This document shows, piece after piece, positions 42,901 through 56,600 of a stretch of DNA of 64,000 nucleotides. The position numbers and the translations under genes were made by a program. Origin of the DNA: Chloranthus sessilifolius (Eukaryota > Streptophyta > Magnoliopsida > Chloranthales > Chloranthaceae); contig CM037590.1 in assembly GCA_021018995.1 (NCBI GenBank), positions 44,022,287-44,086,286 on the forward strand, given 5' to 3'. Each line of letters opens with the position of its first letter. The stretch's first letter is position 1. The notes under the pieces were generated by a model. It was given only the letters and a program-made list of their open reading frames with translations. It did no database searches and was not told the origin of the DNA.

Positions 42901-45900
42901 CTGTTCAAGATATTGTGCTGGGTTGTTTGAACTTCGAACGTGATTTTATTTTGCTTTGTGGGCAAATGTATAAAAGCAGGTGATGTTAGTTGACGGAGAT
43001 TCGAAGTGGGTGTCAATGACATCTTAGGACACTGCTTCCTGATATTTTTTATTCAAGAGGGGTGACTGATTTACTTTTGGACAACAGTTATCGATTGTGT
43101 TTGTTACAACCTTACGATTTACAATATTGATTCAACTTAAATTGTGCTTGACAAAAAGTGTAAAGTTTCAATCAAACTTGTAATACCTAAGAATGCTTTG
43201 AAGTGGATTTCCTGATTTTGATTGTTCTTTTGAAGTTTGTTTTTTTATTAGATATGGATTGAACGTGACGAGATGAAATTGGGCCTGTCGTCCAAAGGCC
43301 AACTTCTGTACCGTGTTTAATTGGTCTGGATTCTCTTTAGAGCTCACAGTTCATATACTTTAAAATGTGGTGGAATGCTGCAAGTTATGCTAAAATTTAA
43401 TGTTGAAGTGTTAGGATATTGTATAGTTTGGCCATTTTGTTCTTTCCATATCGTGAAATAACATATATCTCAATAGAACTCACGAATTCAGATAACATCA
43501 GACAATGTCATTGATCCGGCCCTTACTTGAATCGGATGTGATTTTTAGAACAATGTTTTCTAGATAATGGTGTTGAGTATTTTTGTAAGATGTGTAATCT
43601 TGGCAAAAGGTGAGCATAGTTTTCCTATGCATCTAGTTCCCATTAATCGTTATTCATGCTCCTCTACTGGGCATTGTGTTTATGAGGAACATTGAATTTA
43701 TAACGAAATGTAATTATTATTTAGGCTGGTTAATTATTATTACAGGTTGTATCTTTTTATCAATAATGAAATTTGTCAATGCTGTAAATTTTTGAGTATC
43801 AAATCAAGTAATTAATCCTAACTCCATTGAATAGAGGAGCAACAAAGTACATATGACTCATAAGCAAGGTGATATGGACTCCACAACGTGCAAAATATCA
43901 CTAAGCATAAATATAATAGTCAACGGGAATTGTAGTCTTCAAGTCATCAAGTATTGAATGGACGAGTCGAACATCCACCTCAAGTATTGATGTCACGAAC
44001 AAATCTCCACCTGTTACAGATAAGCTAAGAAAATGGAGAATTAAGAATCCTTTTGTACATGGAAGGTAGATGTGCGTTAAAAATGTTTGATTCCAATGGG
44101 CCAACTAAAATAGAAGGAAAACAAAAGTCAAACTCACAAAAGCCTTCTATACCCAACCGATTTCTAGAGAGGAAGTGGGGGTTTGATTGAACATATCGTC
44201 AAGTAGTTGGTCAGTGATGCGCAATTGAAGTCGGATATGGAAAATAAGATCCAGCCAGTGCTAGGTCCGGCACATGATTGATCACCTGCGGGAGGTGGGA
44301 AAAACAGAGCCAAATTACATAACAAACATTTCTGACGGAGAAGACTAGAAACTTATATCGAGAAACATGATTTTCAATGTGCAAAGATCCGCTGAAGCAG
44401 CAATGCACAGAGCAATGGAGCATAACTCAAACTAAACCGAAACAAAATAATGAATTTGAACTAGATCTAACCCACTTTGATTTATTTAAACTGTGAAGAA
44501 TCAAATTAGACCATTAATTGGGCCCTTGGGCATTGCACAGCAAGCAATAGAATATAATGACTAAACTAAGCCTAACAGATCAAATGTACATAGTACTGAG
44601 TTAGAATTAGGTATCCGGCCCAAGCACCAAGGGTTCTGCACAGGTGACGGGTCGCATCTCAGGAAGTGCATAGGTATTTACGAGCGCACAAATCAGTGAA
44701 AAATACGTTTTTGACTCTCCACTGATCTGGTGCTCAAAAATATATATGTGTGTTTCCTAAGGTTGGCTGAGGGAGATTGACTGGGCAGCTAATATTCTGG
44801 CATGACCCAAAAACCCTCATATGCATACATATGTACAACGATCCTCTAAAAAATTAAGGTGGAGTTACAAAATAGAGATTTGTTGAAGCGAGACTTACAA
44901 GAACGGGAAAATTTTCAAATCAAATCAAATAAAAGAAGCTAAACGTACAGAAATATATGACAGCCTTCAATTGAAACATTACAGAATTGTTAGTGATCGT
45001 CACACTGTCATAGCCTCTTTTGTTACTACATTCTTTGCTAAATATATGACAGCCTTCAATTGAAGCATTACAGAATTGTTAGTGATCGTCCACTGCCATA
45101 ACCTCTTTTGTTACTACATTCTTTGCTAAAGCTTCTATTGTCTCATTGACTTCTTTGATCAGGGAACACTTCTCGCTATCAATCCTTCAAAAAACATGTT
45201 TGTGTGTATATGTGATATGTTCATCTATAGTCGTTTTAAAATTGGCATAAACATTTAGAAGTTTAGTTAGCTAGAAAAAACTAGACAAAATATCTCATCT
45301 TTATTTTGTTTTTCTTAAATAAAAAGTTTTATTGAGTGTTGTCCTAGTTTGTCCATTTTCCCTACTCTTCACTCTACTTTGTCAGCAGTCGTTATATTTC
45401 CAGAATCCTTGCTTGCAAAATGGCCAGTAATGGCAGTGCTACCCTCTTCCCAAAAGATCTTTACAAGAAGTATGATTACTTCATTCCCCTTGGTTGGGAG
45501 AAACTCATCCTCAAATTGAGTCTTCAAAATTCTTTTGCTTTCCCTTTGAAGTCACCTTTGACTTCTTCAGTGGTTAGTGGTGACGTGGTGCAGGCCTACA
45601 GTACACTCTGGCCATTGTTTTGTTCTCAGTCTGAACCTTCTTGGGTTCTTGAACCAACATCTTGAAGTGTTTTTAAAAAGTATCATCCTATGGCTTTATC
45701 ATTTCCCGGAAGTGTAAGAGCAAGATTTTTTATCCATTCTTTACCTTCAAATCAGAAAGTACCTCATTTGTTGTCTTTGAAATCCCTTATGGTTGTGGCA
45801 ATCAACTAGGCAGGCTTTTCTCTGCCTAACTTTTTCTTTTAAATGTGTGTATATTTTATATTATATTATATCGTGACGAAAGGGAAGATATAATCAATGC

Positions 45901-48900
45901 CCAGGCACTTCGTTCAAGTGCACTTTCACGTGCCACGTGGCACGGGTCCTCAAAGGGTTCTCCAGTCCCCGTTGGTGTTTATAAAGAAAAAAAAGATTAA
46001 AAATTGCATGTCTATAGACCTGATCTAATAGTGAAAAATCAATGTTACTATATCTTGCCAATCATCTTTCATTTAAAAAACTATTGACCATGTATTCAAC
46101 AATGCCTGATGTAGTTTTTTTTTTTTTGGAGTCTTTTATCATCCCTGTGGATGTGCATGTGGCACCTAACCCGAGGATCGGGTGCCATGTGGCACCCAAC
46201 TAGCTAGTCCGAGCATCGTGTATTATATATATAAGTGCATTGATGACAATTGACCATTCTGGCATCCCTAATCTATTAAGTATAATACATGTTGTGTTTG
46301 TTCATGAACCAACACATGTATTGTACTAACAAGTAACAACCATGAACCAATTCAACATGTATGTTTAATAGATTATGGATGCCTGAATGGTCAATGGCCA
46401 TTAACGCATTTTCATTTTTTTATTGATTAATATATAATGTATGTTGTTTTGACTTTCAAATTTTTTTTTGGGTTTATTCATGGTATTTTGGTGATTAATG
46501 TAACAGATATGTTTTTCATGTGTGTGTTATTGTGATGTTATTGTGATATATGTAGATATATTGCATAGAGTGTCAGAAGTTAGGTTGGGTGTGTGAGTTG
46601 TAAGGGTATAATTGTCCTTTACTGCTAATATCAAAGGTAGTAGGGCTCTCTCACCCTAACTAAGCTCTTTTGGTATCTCTTTCTCTCTCCCTCTCTATTT
46701 TCTATTCTCTCTGCTCTCTTTCTCTCTCTCGCTCTTACGGTCCTACCTAACCCTAATCTCCAATTTTCCATCATCTCTCTAACCCTAATACACTAAGCAT
46801 TAGGGTTAGAGCCAAGCCATCCATGTTGACCAATCAAGCCACATCACCATCACTAATGACAACATGACATCATACCGGCGTCAGCAAGGTTAATGTTTTG
46901 ACCCCATAATGAAATAAAAATTGCATCAGGTGAGTATATTTTTTTCTTGGCTCAATATGATTTGAGCATGTTTTGATAGAGTTTCAAAGTGATTTTTATG
47001 TCTTCTTCTTCCGGGCCAGTTTCACAACTTCTCGTGTTTTTGGACTCTACGAACCTGGGAGCTTCAAGCCAGGGCATGCTGGTGATCGGTTTTCATGTAG
47101 GAGACTTTTGCCTATGGTGTGAGGGACTATCATGCTGGTTTGAGTGATATTTGTGGACTCGTCCATCTGCGTCACGTTTCGGTTCGCTGGTTTCTCGCTG
47201 CCCTTGACACAACTTTTATATATGAGGTATTGTGTATTTATTTTATGCTGATAGGGCAGTAAACTGTTATCATCTTGTATTGGAAGTGATTTTATTCATG
47301 TGGATGATTTTCCCCACATTGTATCGAGTGTGGATGATTTTTCCATCTTAAAATCTGATTTGTCCACTCGTTCTTCTTGCTCATGGGACTAATTTTATTC
47401 CTTGGGCAGGATCCATAAAGCTATACTAGGGAGCCGGGGAAAGTTGCATCATATCCTTGGGATTCTTACACCTCCTCAACATCAGATTCGACTTATGCCT
47501 AATGGGAAATCCATAATTACACTATTCTAGGATGATTGTTCTATTCCTTGGAGGAACTCATATACAATATGTTTATGTTTCATGATTTCATGACATAGTT
47601 ATGGAATGCTCTTACCCAAATTCATACCAAAATGATACTTGAATCTGTCAATTGTATAGAAATGTATCCCATGCAGAGCAAGGTGTTAATATTGTGGTTG
47701 GGTATTTTGGCTATCTATATCGAAGGTGTGGTGAACTTAACTAGTATGAGCCACCATGTGAGTACCCTGGTGAGGTTCCTAAGATTATTTCCTGAAGACT
47801 TGAGCATTAGCAAATCTATTATTTCACCGTATGTCTGTCTCCCGAATTTGAACATTTACGAGCACGAATACATAGCACCGATCTTGTTCCTCCTCGTCGC
47901 ACTATTTTTATTACCATTCATGGGGAGGAGCGTCGTTGAGCCATCATTTCTTCTTCTGCCACTGCTCCATCTGCTCCTCACGAGCGTACTGCTCTTGCTA
48001 TTGAATCTCGGGGTAGGAGTTTAGGAGTTCGTGATAGGGGGAGGCGAGGAGGTCGTGGCGTTCCCACTTTGGTTTGTACTTTCTATCACAAACTGGTCAT
48101 GAGAGTGCCAAATGCTTTAAGCTTCATGTGCATCCTCCATGCTCAGGCACCACGTCTTCAGCTCATGTTGCCACTACTACTGAGACATCTTTTGTTAGTT
48201 GTGATTCTTCTGGAAGTCCTTCTGCCAGTACAAAAGTTGTGCTTGACTTGAGTACACTTCAATTTGAGTGTACTGTTGCAATTCGGGATACTCTTCAGAC
48301 ATCCCGGGTTATTCCTTCCCAGGCCCATCCAGGTACTACTATGCCCTCTGCCTACCATGTTGATATCTCTTCTGCATCAGTCATTGCTTGGGTTATCGAT
48401 TTTCGCGCCTCTGACCACATGATGGGTGAGGGCTATCTTATTCTGATGTTGGACACTCTATGGTTAATTGCTATAGTGATGATGATTATGTTGAGGCTTC
48501 GAATGGTTGTCGCTTAACACCCAGTTATTGTGCATTCATTGGAGGCAATCTTGTTGTTTGGAAGAGTAAGAAACTGTACACAACAATTTTGCGTAGAAAT
48601 AATAAATTTTATTCATAAACAAACTGTATCAAATTCCCCTCCTTGGAGAGGGTTTTATTAATAATGGCAGACTCGACACTTCCAGGTATTGCTCTCGATG
48701 CCCTGTTAATTACATCAATTACAAACTGAGATATAAATGAACACCTGACTAAAAGTTAAACATTACAACAATACATCTCTGAAAATAATTACAACTCTAT
48801 AGACTCTGTGAAATACAGGCAAGTAGATGTATGGTTCTTCATATAAGTAACCATACCCTCCCGGTGGATGACGTCGAAGGACTATGGACATGTTTTCGGG

Positions 48901-50580
48901 CCACATGACCTCCTAGATGAGCCTTAGTATCTCGGCATGATGTCGAGTCTCGTATGTGGGGTTGAACACGAAGTCCACGATAGCTAGTCATTGAAATTGT
49001 AAGTGTTTTGGTAGCTGAAAGGTTTAACCTTGATCAAACCCATTGAATTCCTTGGAATTTGGGTTTACCCTTCATTTGGATCGAACCGATTGGGGGTTGG
49101 GGTTTGACCTTGGCTGATTCATAATGTGTCTCGATTTATACATATTAGGACCTGAGCCCTTTATGAGTCCATTGTGGTTTGACCCATTTCATATGGATTT
49201 CGATCTTATTCCAAATTATTCATAATGTGTCATAATTTGGACCTTAATTCACATTATTTGCATAGTTTGGGCCAAGGCCCAGTATGGTCCATTAAGGTTC
49301 TCGCGTGATTTGAACTTTCAGTGATCACGTCGGGACATTTTATTTGGGCTATCTTCGAACTCGAGCATTATCGAATTAAACTCGACCTCTTTTTAAATTA
49401 TCTCGAGGTTAAGGTTTGAATCCTTAATTTAAGGGATCGATGGCCCGAACAGCGAGGAAAACTCTAATCGTGAGTTGGTTAATCGTGATTACGTAGAGTG
49501 ATGACTCTCTCTTAAGCGTACCTTCGTAATCACAGTTCTTCCATGTGACCAGAAGGGAGGCTTGTATTGAATCATCATCTCCTCGTAAGGAGTGTAGATT
49601 TAAAAACCAAGTTCGAACCCTTTAAAATGGGACTGAAGTTTGGGATGGTTTCACCATCACATTTTTACGTATGACCGGGTTGAACCTGTACTGCTTTCAG
49701 GGAATTTCCTAGCCCAGGATTAAGGTTTGAACCTTTGAATCAAAGGATCGATCACTCGAACCATGAGGGAAACTCTTTGTGATCACACGGAGTCATGGTT
49801 CTCTAGTAAGAGGGTGTCTCCATCATCGAGTTATGTCCCTCTCATGAGAGGGGGGGGACTCCTCAGAATCAAGGCCCCTTTTCTCTGAGAGAAGGGTTTG
49901 AACTTAGGTATGGGTGCTAGACCCAAGTCCCTAAGGGCGAATAAAGGCTTAGGTGTGGGCGTCAAGGCCCAAATTCCAAAGGCTTGATAAGATATCTACC
50001 TTTGAGAAAAGTTGCACCGAGTATTCACACAGAGAAGAGTTAAAAAAAATTTGGATCCGTGAAATGATTAAGAGACCTGCTATTTATAGAGTTACCGTGG
50101 CGATTAGTAGAAGTTACCATCCGACGGTCCGCAGGTCTTAAGGTGAAATGAACAGTGAAAGGAGGGAGCTTATGTCGCAAAGAGTTAGTGTGAGAAGAGA
50201 AGTTAATCGAAAATGGATTTAATGGTAAGAGATGTAGTTGCTTGAGAATAACTCAACGATGCAAGGATCCTACGTACATGGTAATTCAAAAGACGATGTG
50301 CTCTCTGTGAAGGTGGTGAAAATAACCACCTGCGCAGGTCTCATTGGAATAACCAAATAGGATTTGAGAGACATGGTGTGATTTACACAAGAATTGAAGA
50401 GGTCTGCTTATATCATGTCAAACGGGTGCAAATAAGGTTGTCCGAGATGAATTCCAAAGGTCAAAGTAGTGGAAAACTGGTATGTGTGTGGGTCTATCTT
50501 GGAGAGAGACAGTAGAGAGTGAGATGGACTGAGAGGGGGGGACCCACGCATGGTAGACTGGGTAGATCCTGCGTGAGTCT

Positions 50581-50614
<34 letters not shown>

Positions 50615-53600
50615 GAAGGGCCCATGCAAGGGTGATCCTTTGTGGGTCTCACGAGAGAGAAAGAAGAGAAAGGGAAGGGACCCACGCAAGGGTGATCATG
50701 CGTGGGTCTCATGAGAGAGAGAGAAAGAAGAGAAAGGGAAGGGACCCACGCAGCGGTGACCCTGTGTGGATCTGAAGAGAGAGAAAGAATAGAAATAGAT
50801 TTAGCGAGAGAGAGAGAGAGAGATTTGAGGAGGGGACCCACGCAAGGTCCAACCTGTGTGGGTCACACGTCTACTTTAAATAGGAGAAGTCTCTCCACAT
50901 GTAATATATATATAGGGGTCCACCTCTCTTAATGTATTTCACCTTGTATTTTTTCTTTCTCTCTTTCAAGTCTCAGAATAAGAAGTAGAAGGAGAAGAAA
51001 AACTTTTCAAAATTTAAAGATCCTAAAAATCCATGCAAATAGAAACAAGATGTGATTTCTCGGTCTAGAGAAAAATCGGAGTATTGGGCTATGGCCCACG
51101 GTACCTATGAACTCCTTTGACTTAGGTCCCTCCTCACTGAATTAGGATCTCCACCTTCCATACCAATGCTCCTTCACTGCAACAACCAAACTGCCATTGG
51201 TATTGCTTCTGATTCAGCCGTCCATGAAAGAACTAAGCATGCTGAGGTTAATATACGTTTCCTTCATGAAAGATTACAAGCCGGTATTATAGACCTACTC
51301 TTCTTCAGGATATGCTTGTCAAGCTGGGCATGATTGATATCTATGCACCAGCTCTAGGGGGGGTATTATTGATACATGTAGATATATTGGATGGTGTATA
51401 AGAAGTTATGTTGGTTGTCTGAGTTGTAACGGTATAGCTGTCCTTTATTGCTAATATAAAAGCTACTAGGGCTCTCTAGCATAACTAAGCTCATTTACTC
51501 TCTCTCTCTCTCTAACCCTAATCTCTAACTCCTTACCATCATCATGTCTCTAACCCTAATATACTAAACATTAGAGCCTTGTGTCTGTGTGTCTAATTTT
51601 AAAAAATTAATAAATGACAGAAGCAGGAAATATGCCTAAATTTTGGAAAATTATAGTAAAAATTAAAGATTCATATCCAACTCACCATCCATACGTGAAA
51701 CATTTGTCAGTGACATATATGGACTCTTGTAAAAAAGCTTGAATGTTTTTTCTACTTGTTACATAGATGAGTATCTATAATTTTCATTTGTTCAATATTT
51801 TTTTATGGCTTCTGAAATAATTATTGCATTTTTTGTAGAAAACTACGAAACCTATTGCTCCTCGGTCTATTTATAGTCCTGTTTTTTTGGCATTGCTATC
51901 CAGTTTCGTTGAACTTAAGGGTTGGCATTTTTTTTCCAGTTTTTGAATAAAATGCTCTATGCAAAAGAAGGTGCAAAGAACATCATGGATAGGACATTTG
52001 CAGACTTACCATGGCAAATTCGATTAGAGGTTGATGGGGATGACATAGAGATTCCTGAGGTGCACTTAGAAATGTCTATAATGATTCATTCTTGTGGAAA
52101 TTGCCCTCTCTTGCAAATTGTTTCAAATTGCTGCAGGGCCTTGGTGATTGATGCATTTTGCCTTTATTGGCCACCCGAAAAAAAAAAACTGTTGCAGGAT
52201 GCAGAAGGTGTGCTTGTTGCTAATATTGGAAGCTACATGGGGGGAGTAGATTTGTGGCAAAATGAGGAAGAAACGTATGACAATTTTGATCCGCAATCTA
52301 TGCATGACAAGATGCTGGAGGTTGTTAGTATATCTGGAGCATGGCATCTTGGAAAGCTTCAGGTAATTTGTGATCCATCTGTGGGTTGTTAGGTAAAATG
52401 TTACTGTTTGATATAAACTTATTCAACATAACTACTGATGCTAAGATGATATCCATCAGGTATATATATTGTACTGTTCAGCGTTTGGCACTTGCTCCAT
52501 CAATATCAATTAATATATCTTCTATCCTTTATCCTTTAATTCTATATGTTTTTACTTTATGATTAGATGGATAATTTACAGTTAACCAAAAATATGAAGC
52601 AAATAAGTGTTGAAAGTTGGAAGTTGAAAGTTGAAAGTTGTGCTTAAACATAATTACTCAATCGGATAGTTTAATAACTTACCTGCTTATAAGCCAGTTA
52701 TCTTCTCTATCTAAGTCATTAAAAACTTGCACATTCAAATTACAGCACAAATGTTTAAAACTTGCTTGATTAACCTATATTAATTCATGGAACCAAGCAG
52801 AAGTAGAAAATATTTATTGAAGTTTCTAAGTACCTCGAAATATGCTTGCTGAAAATTTTGTGTGTTAACAGGTCGGGCTTTCTCGAGCTCGAAGGCTGGC
52901 ACAAGGGCAATCAATCAAGATCCAGCTCTTTGCTGCTTTTCCAGTTCAAGTTGATGGAGAACCATGGTTTCAGCAACCATGCACGTTAAGGATGTCGCAT
53001 CATGGCCAGGTTCTCTCAATGCCCTCCACTTTTACCATTTTATGTTATTTTATTTTTTGCTTTTCCTGTTATTCCCAATAATCTAACGAATGATGCAATA
53101 CCATGCATTAACAAATGGGACGCATAAATACTATTTACGAAAAAGGAAAGCCCAATTTTGTTAAATATAAGCCCACTCGTTGTTCCCCTGCTTTGGTTTC
53201 TTTCTTCTTTTTTGTTGAAGGCACCAATATCTAACAACTAAAAGAGAGAGCAAGTCGGTAGGATCCAACTGCTCTCAACATTTTGGAATAAGGTGAACTA
53301 CAATAACAGTCCACTGTATTTTGAAATGGCTGGCAACATGGGCTATTGGTGGGGAAGACTTCCATCAACGTATTTGGTGCTCCCTTTGTACATTGGGAAG
53401 ACAAATGCCGCCCACTAGGATGTGGTCGAACATTTTGATAGAAAGTTGGCTGGATGGAAGGCCTCTAAAGGGGGGAGAATCATACTTATCAAGGCATATT
53501 ATCCAATCTGCCTATCTTCTTTATAGCAATGTTTGAATCCTCAATTAGTATGGTGAAGAGGCTGGAGAGAATCCAAAGAAACTCTTTATTGGATGGGAGA

Positions 53601-56600
53601 AAGGCAAAAGAAAATATTCATGTGGTAAACTGGGATGTAGTGCATTTGGTCTTCAACTTTGGCAGATTAGTAATACAATCCATTGGTTAGGTCTTTTTTT
53701 TTAGGAAAGGGTTATGGAGATGTGGGGAAGATGGGACTATTTATGGCTATGAGAGTTAGCTGAAAATTTTGGGAGGGATAGCCTTGGATAGAGTATTAGA
53801 GAACCAAGGGGGGGGGGGGTAAGGGTCGAGGTGGTAGAAAGGATGAAAAAGGCCAGAAGCAGTTTTGAGGAGGGTATTAGTTCTGTTGATGGGTCAGGGC
53901 AGAGAATTAGATTTTGCAAGACCGTCTGTGTGTGTTGGAGTCACTGAATAAACAATATCAAAAGATTTATGCTCTAGCGACTTACAAAAATGCAACGATC
54001 CAAGAAATCTGGGACAGAGGGATGAGTAGTTCCTTTTGGAACTTTCAACTATAAAGAAAGTTGAGAGGTGGATAGTTTTATGTCTTTGTAGGGAGTTGGG
54101 GGAGATAAGCCAGGTGAAGGACAATCAAAACAATTAGGATGTGTGATCATGGAACTTGGGAATGAAAGGAAAATTCTTAGATATTTTCACCGATGCCTAA
54201 TTAGGACCTTTGGTAGAAAAACCGTGGACACTAATGTGGAAAATTGCAGCACCATTCAAAATCAAAGTATTTTTTTGGGAGGTGGCAAAGGGGAGACTAT
54301 TTACTTGTGCGCAACTTCATAACAGGGGAGTGGATATGCTTGTCGAATGCAAATTCTATGCCATCGAGAAAAATCAGTAGACCACCTCTTTAGGTGATGC
54401 AAGTTTGCGAAAGGATTTGGAAATCTTGGTTTGGGGTTAGCGGTTGTCTTGGAGAGTGCCGTGCTTTGGTTTTTGCTGGATGGCCTGAGGACCCTTTTGG
54501 GGGCAGACATGGGCATCCTTTGGAAGGCAATACTAGCTGCGTTATCCCGATGTATAAGGAAGTGTAGGCGCTGCCGGATCTTCGACAAGGAAAGTTCTAA
54601 AACGTTCATTGAAGATTCCATAGCAAAAGACTTGCGTTGGTGGTGTCTAACATCAACTTCGTGTTCGGAAAACTCAGTCATGCAAATTCTACTGAAGTGG
54701 GAGCGGCTTAGACCCCGTTATAGTTCTTTGGTTTTCTTTACTTTTTGGTGTATTTTGTTGTTTTCTGTTTTGTTTACGGTCAGCAGAAACCTTGTAATTT
54801 TTGTTTTCCTTTTTGGTTTTGGTTAGTTTTCTTTAGTTTTCTTGGTGTTTGTTTTTACTTTCGGCAAAGCATCTCGTTGCGCCTTCTTGGTTAGTTATTG
54901 CTTTAATTTTTGACATTTCTCTTATATTTTAACGTCATCTCTTCCTAATATAAAAGTTTCAATCAAATCTTACATCGTTTGTCTACATTGAAATTTACCT
55001 TCCTAGTTTCTCTTGGCTTAAACATGGGTTATACATAAGGAAGATCCCAGGACTCAGCATGTCCACATGATTATTAGCTTAGTGTTTTAACTTTTGAAAA
55101 TTCTCTTAGGTAACTAGGAATATGGTGAAACCTAACATGCCTCTATTATTATTATCTTCAGTATTCCAAAGAGCCTAGGTGGTTGAGAACTTGTTCAGTA
55201 GTTTACTCTATACCACTCGTCTCGAAATTGTCTCGCCCATTTATTTGCTTAAAGATTCATCAGATGTTAGCAAAAACCCAATTCATTAGCATGCCAATTT
55301 GTAATCCTATTTACAAACCCTATTGTCCCTACTTTCTATCCTCAAGGAGTGGCAAGTTACATAATAAGAGGCAAGATTGCAGTGATTCTAGCAACCAACC
55401 AAGGCAGGAAGATGATGACGATTCCCATCGTAGATCAAAGTGATGGTAGAATTGCTGAACACGCAATTGTGGTGGCTACTGTGGTGTGCAGTGCTATAGA
55501 AGGGTCTTTGGCTCTGGGTAGGAAGGAGTCAACGGCTGAGTCTCAGCCAGGAGCTACTGTAGGAACAATGGAGGATGCTATGGAACCAAGTTTGAAAGTG
55601 GCCTAACCCGAGGTGCTAATGGAGTTGGTCAAGGAGATAATGCAGGCATTCTCCTCAAGATTTAATGTAAGCATTACATGATTTATTGGGTTATGCACAA
55701 AGAAGGCTATGGATACTTCTGAAATCGAAAACACAGAGGCTGCTGTAGTGATTTTGGCGTATTGCAGATGAGTCTTCCATGGCCTGTTCATCTGAGGAAG
55801 GCAGCAGGCGTTAGGATGTTGTCAACATACTTGCCACTTCCCATTGTTGATTCAACCTGTGTCTAGTTTTGAGGATGTCAATGGGCCTGGTTAGTCTGCG
55901 ATCTGGCCCGTTTAATAATCAGATTGTCTGGGCTCTACATAAATGGACCAATTTCAGGCTTTGGCAATGCACCCCATCATGACCTTACAATAGGGTGCTG
56001 AAACAGGCTGGTCCGCTCCAAACTCAGCCTGAACTGAAAACACGGCTCAAATATGTTCGGGTTGGGTTTACTCCAGGCTGGGCTCAGGCTTAATTAAATC
56101 TCATTGTGAACCAGCTCAATCTGATTATTTGTCGGTCTGGCTCTATTCCAAATCCTGCCCAGCCCATTGACACCCCCAGTCAATGAGCTCGGCAGAGGTG
56201 GTTTAAGGGCGTAGGACAAAGGGACCTTAGTAATACTGGAGAGGATCTGGTGTGGGGCACTCAATTTTTATTATGGGCGTCTAAACCTGTGGTGGCTTCT
56301 AACTTTTTACATGGTTGGGCTGATTTTAGCCACTTGTGTTTGTAGAGACTTTATGGGATGTATCATCAATTGGTGGAATATGATGTGGTTTTGGATAACT
56401 GCTTAACGTGGTGGGGCAACAAGATAGTAGTTATGTGTTTGTTGGCTTCACCACAGAGGAGCAAGGTCTTGTTGTAGGTAGCCTGTGTAAGCAAATTTTT
56501 AGTTGTTTGAGACAATCCTATCTTAGCTTCCAACTGTGGTGGTTGTATTAGAGTTGGTACCATTGTGTAGTGACCTTCTCTCAGGCTTCAGCTTTCTCTG

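Larger units (their letters stand above)
46542..51573 (+). mobile_element. Ty1/copia element, heavily deleted, in kinase intron 3
   Basis: Left LTR about 46542-46800 and right LTR about 51371-51573 share TATGTAGATATATTG or ATGTAGATATATTGG, GAGTTGTAA, GTCCTTTA, AGGGCTCTCT and AACCCTAA. A weak initiator tRNA-Met-like site follows the left LTR, and a CTCTAGGGGGGG polypurine tract precedes the right one. Internal remains: a Gag zinc-knuckle relic ([12 protein letters not shown]), a protease relic ([13 protein letters not shown], family WIIDSGASDHMTG), and RNase H ([32 protein letters not shown]). RT and integrase are missing. A 2.47-kb insertion splits RNase H. Confidence 0.88.

Noticed and set aside
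45420..45665. 81-aa plus-strand ORF in kinase intron 3 (starts [10 protein letters not shown])
   Set aside because: No domain recognised, no conserved neighbour, and length within chance expectation in a long intron. It may be an old transposon scrap.
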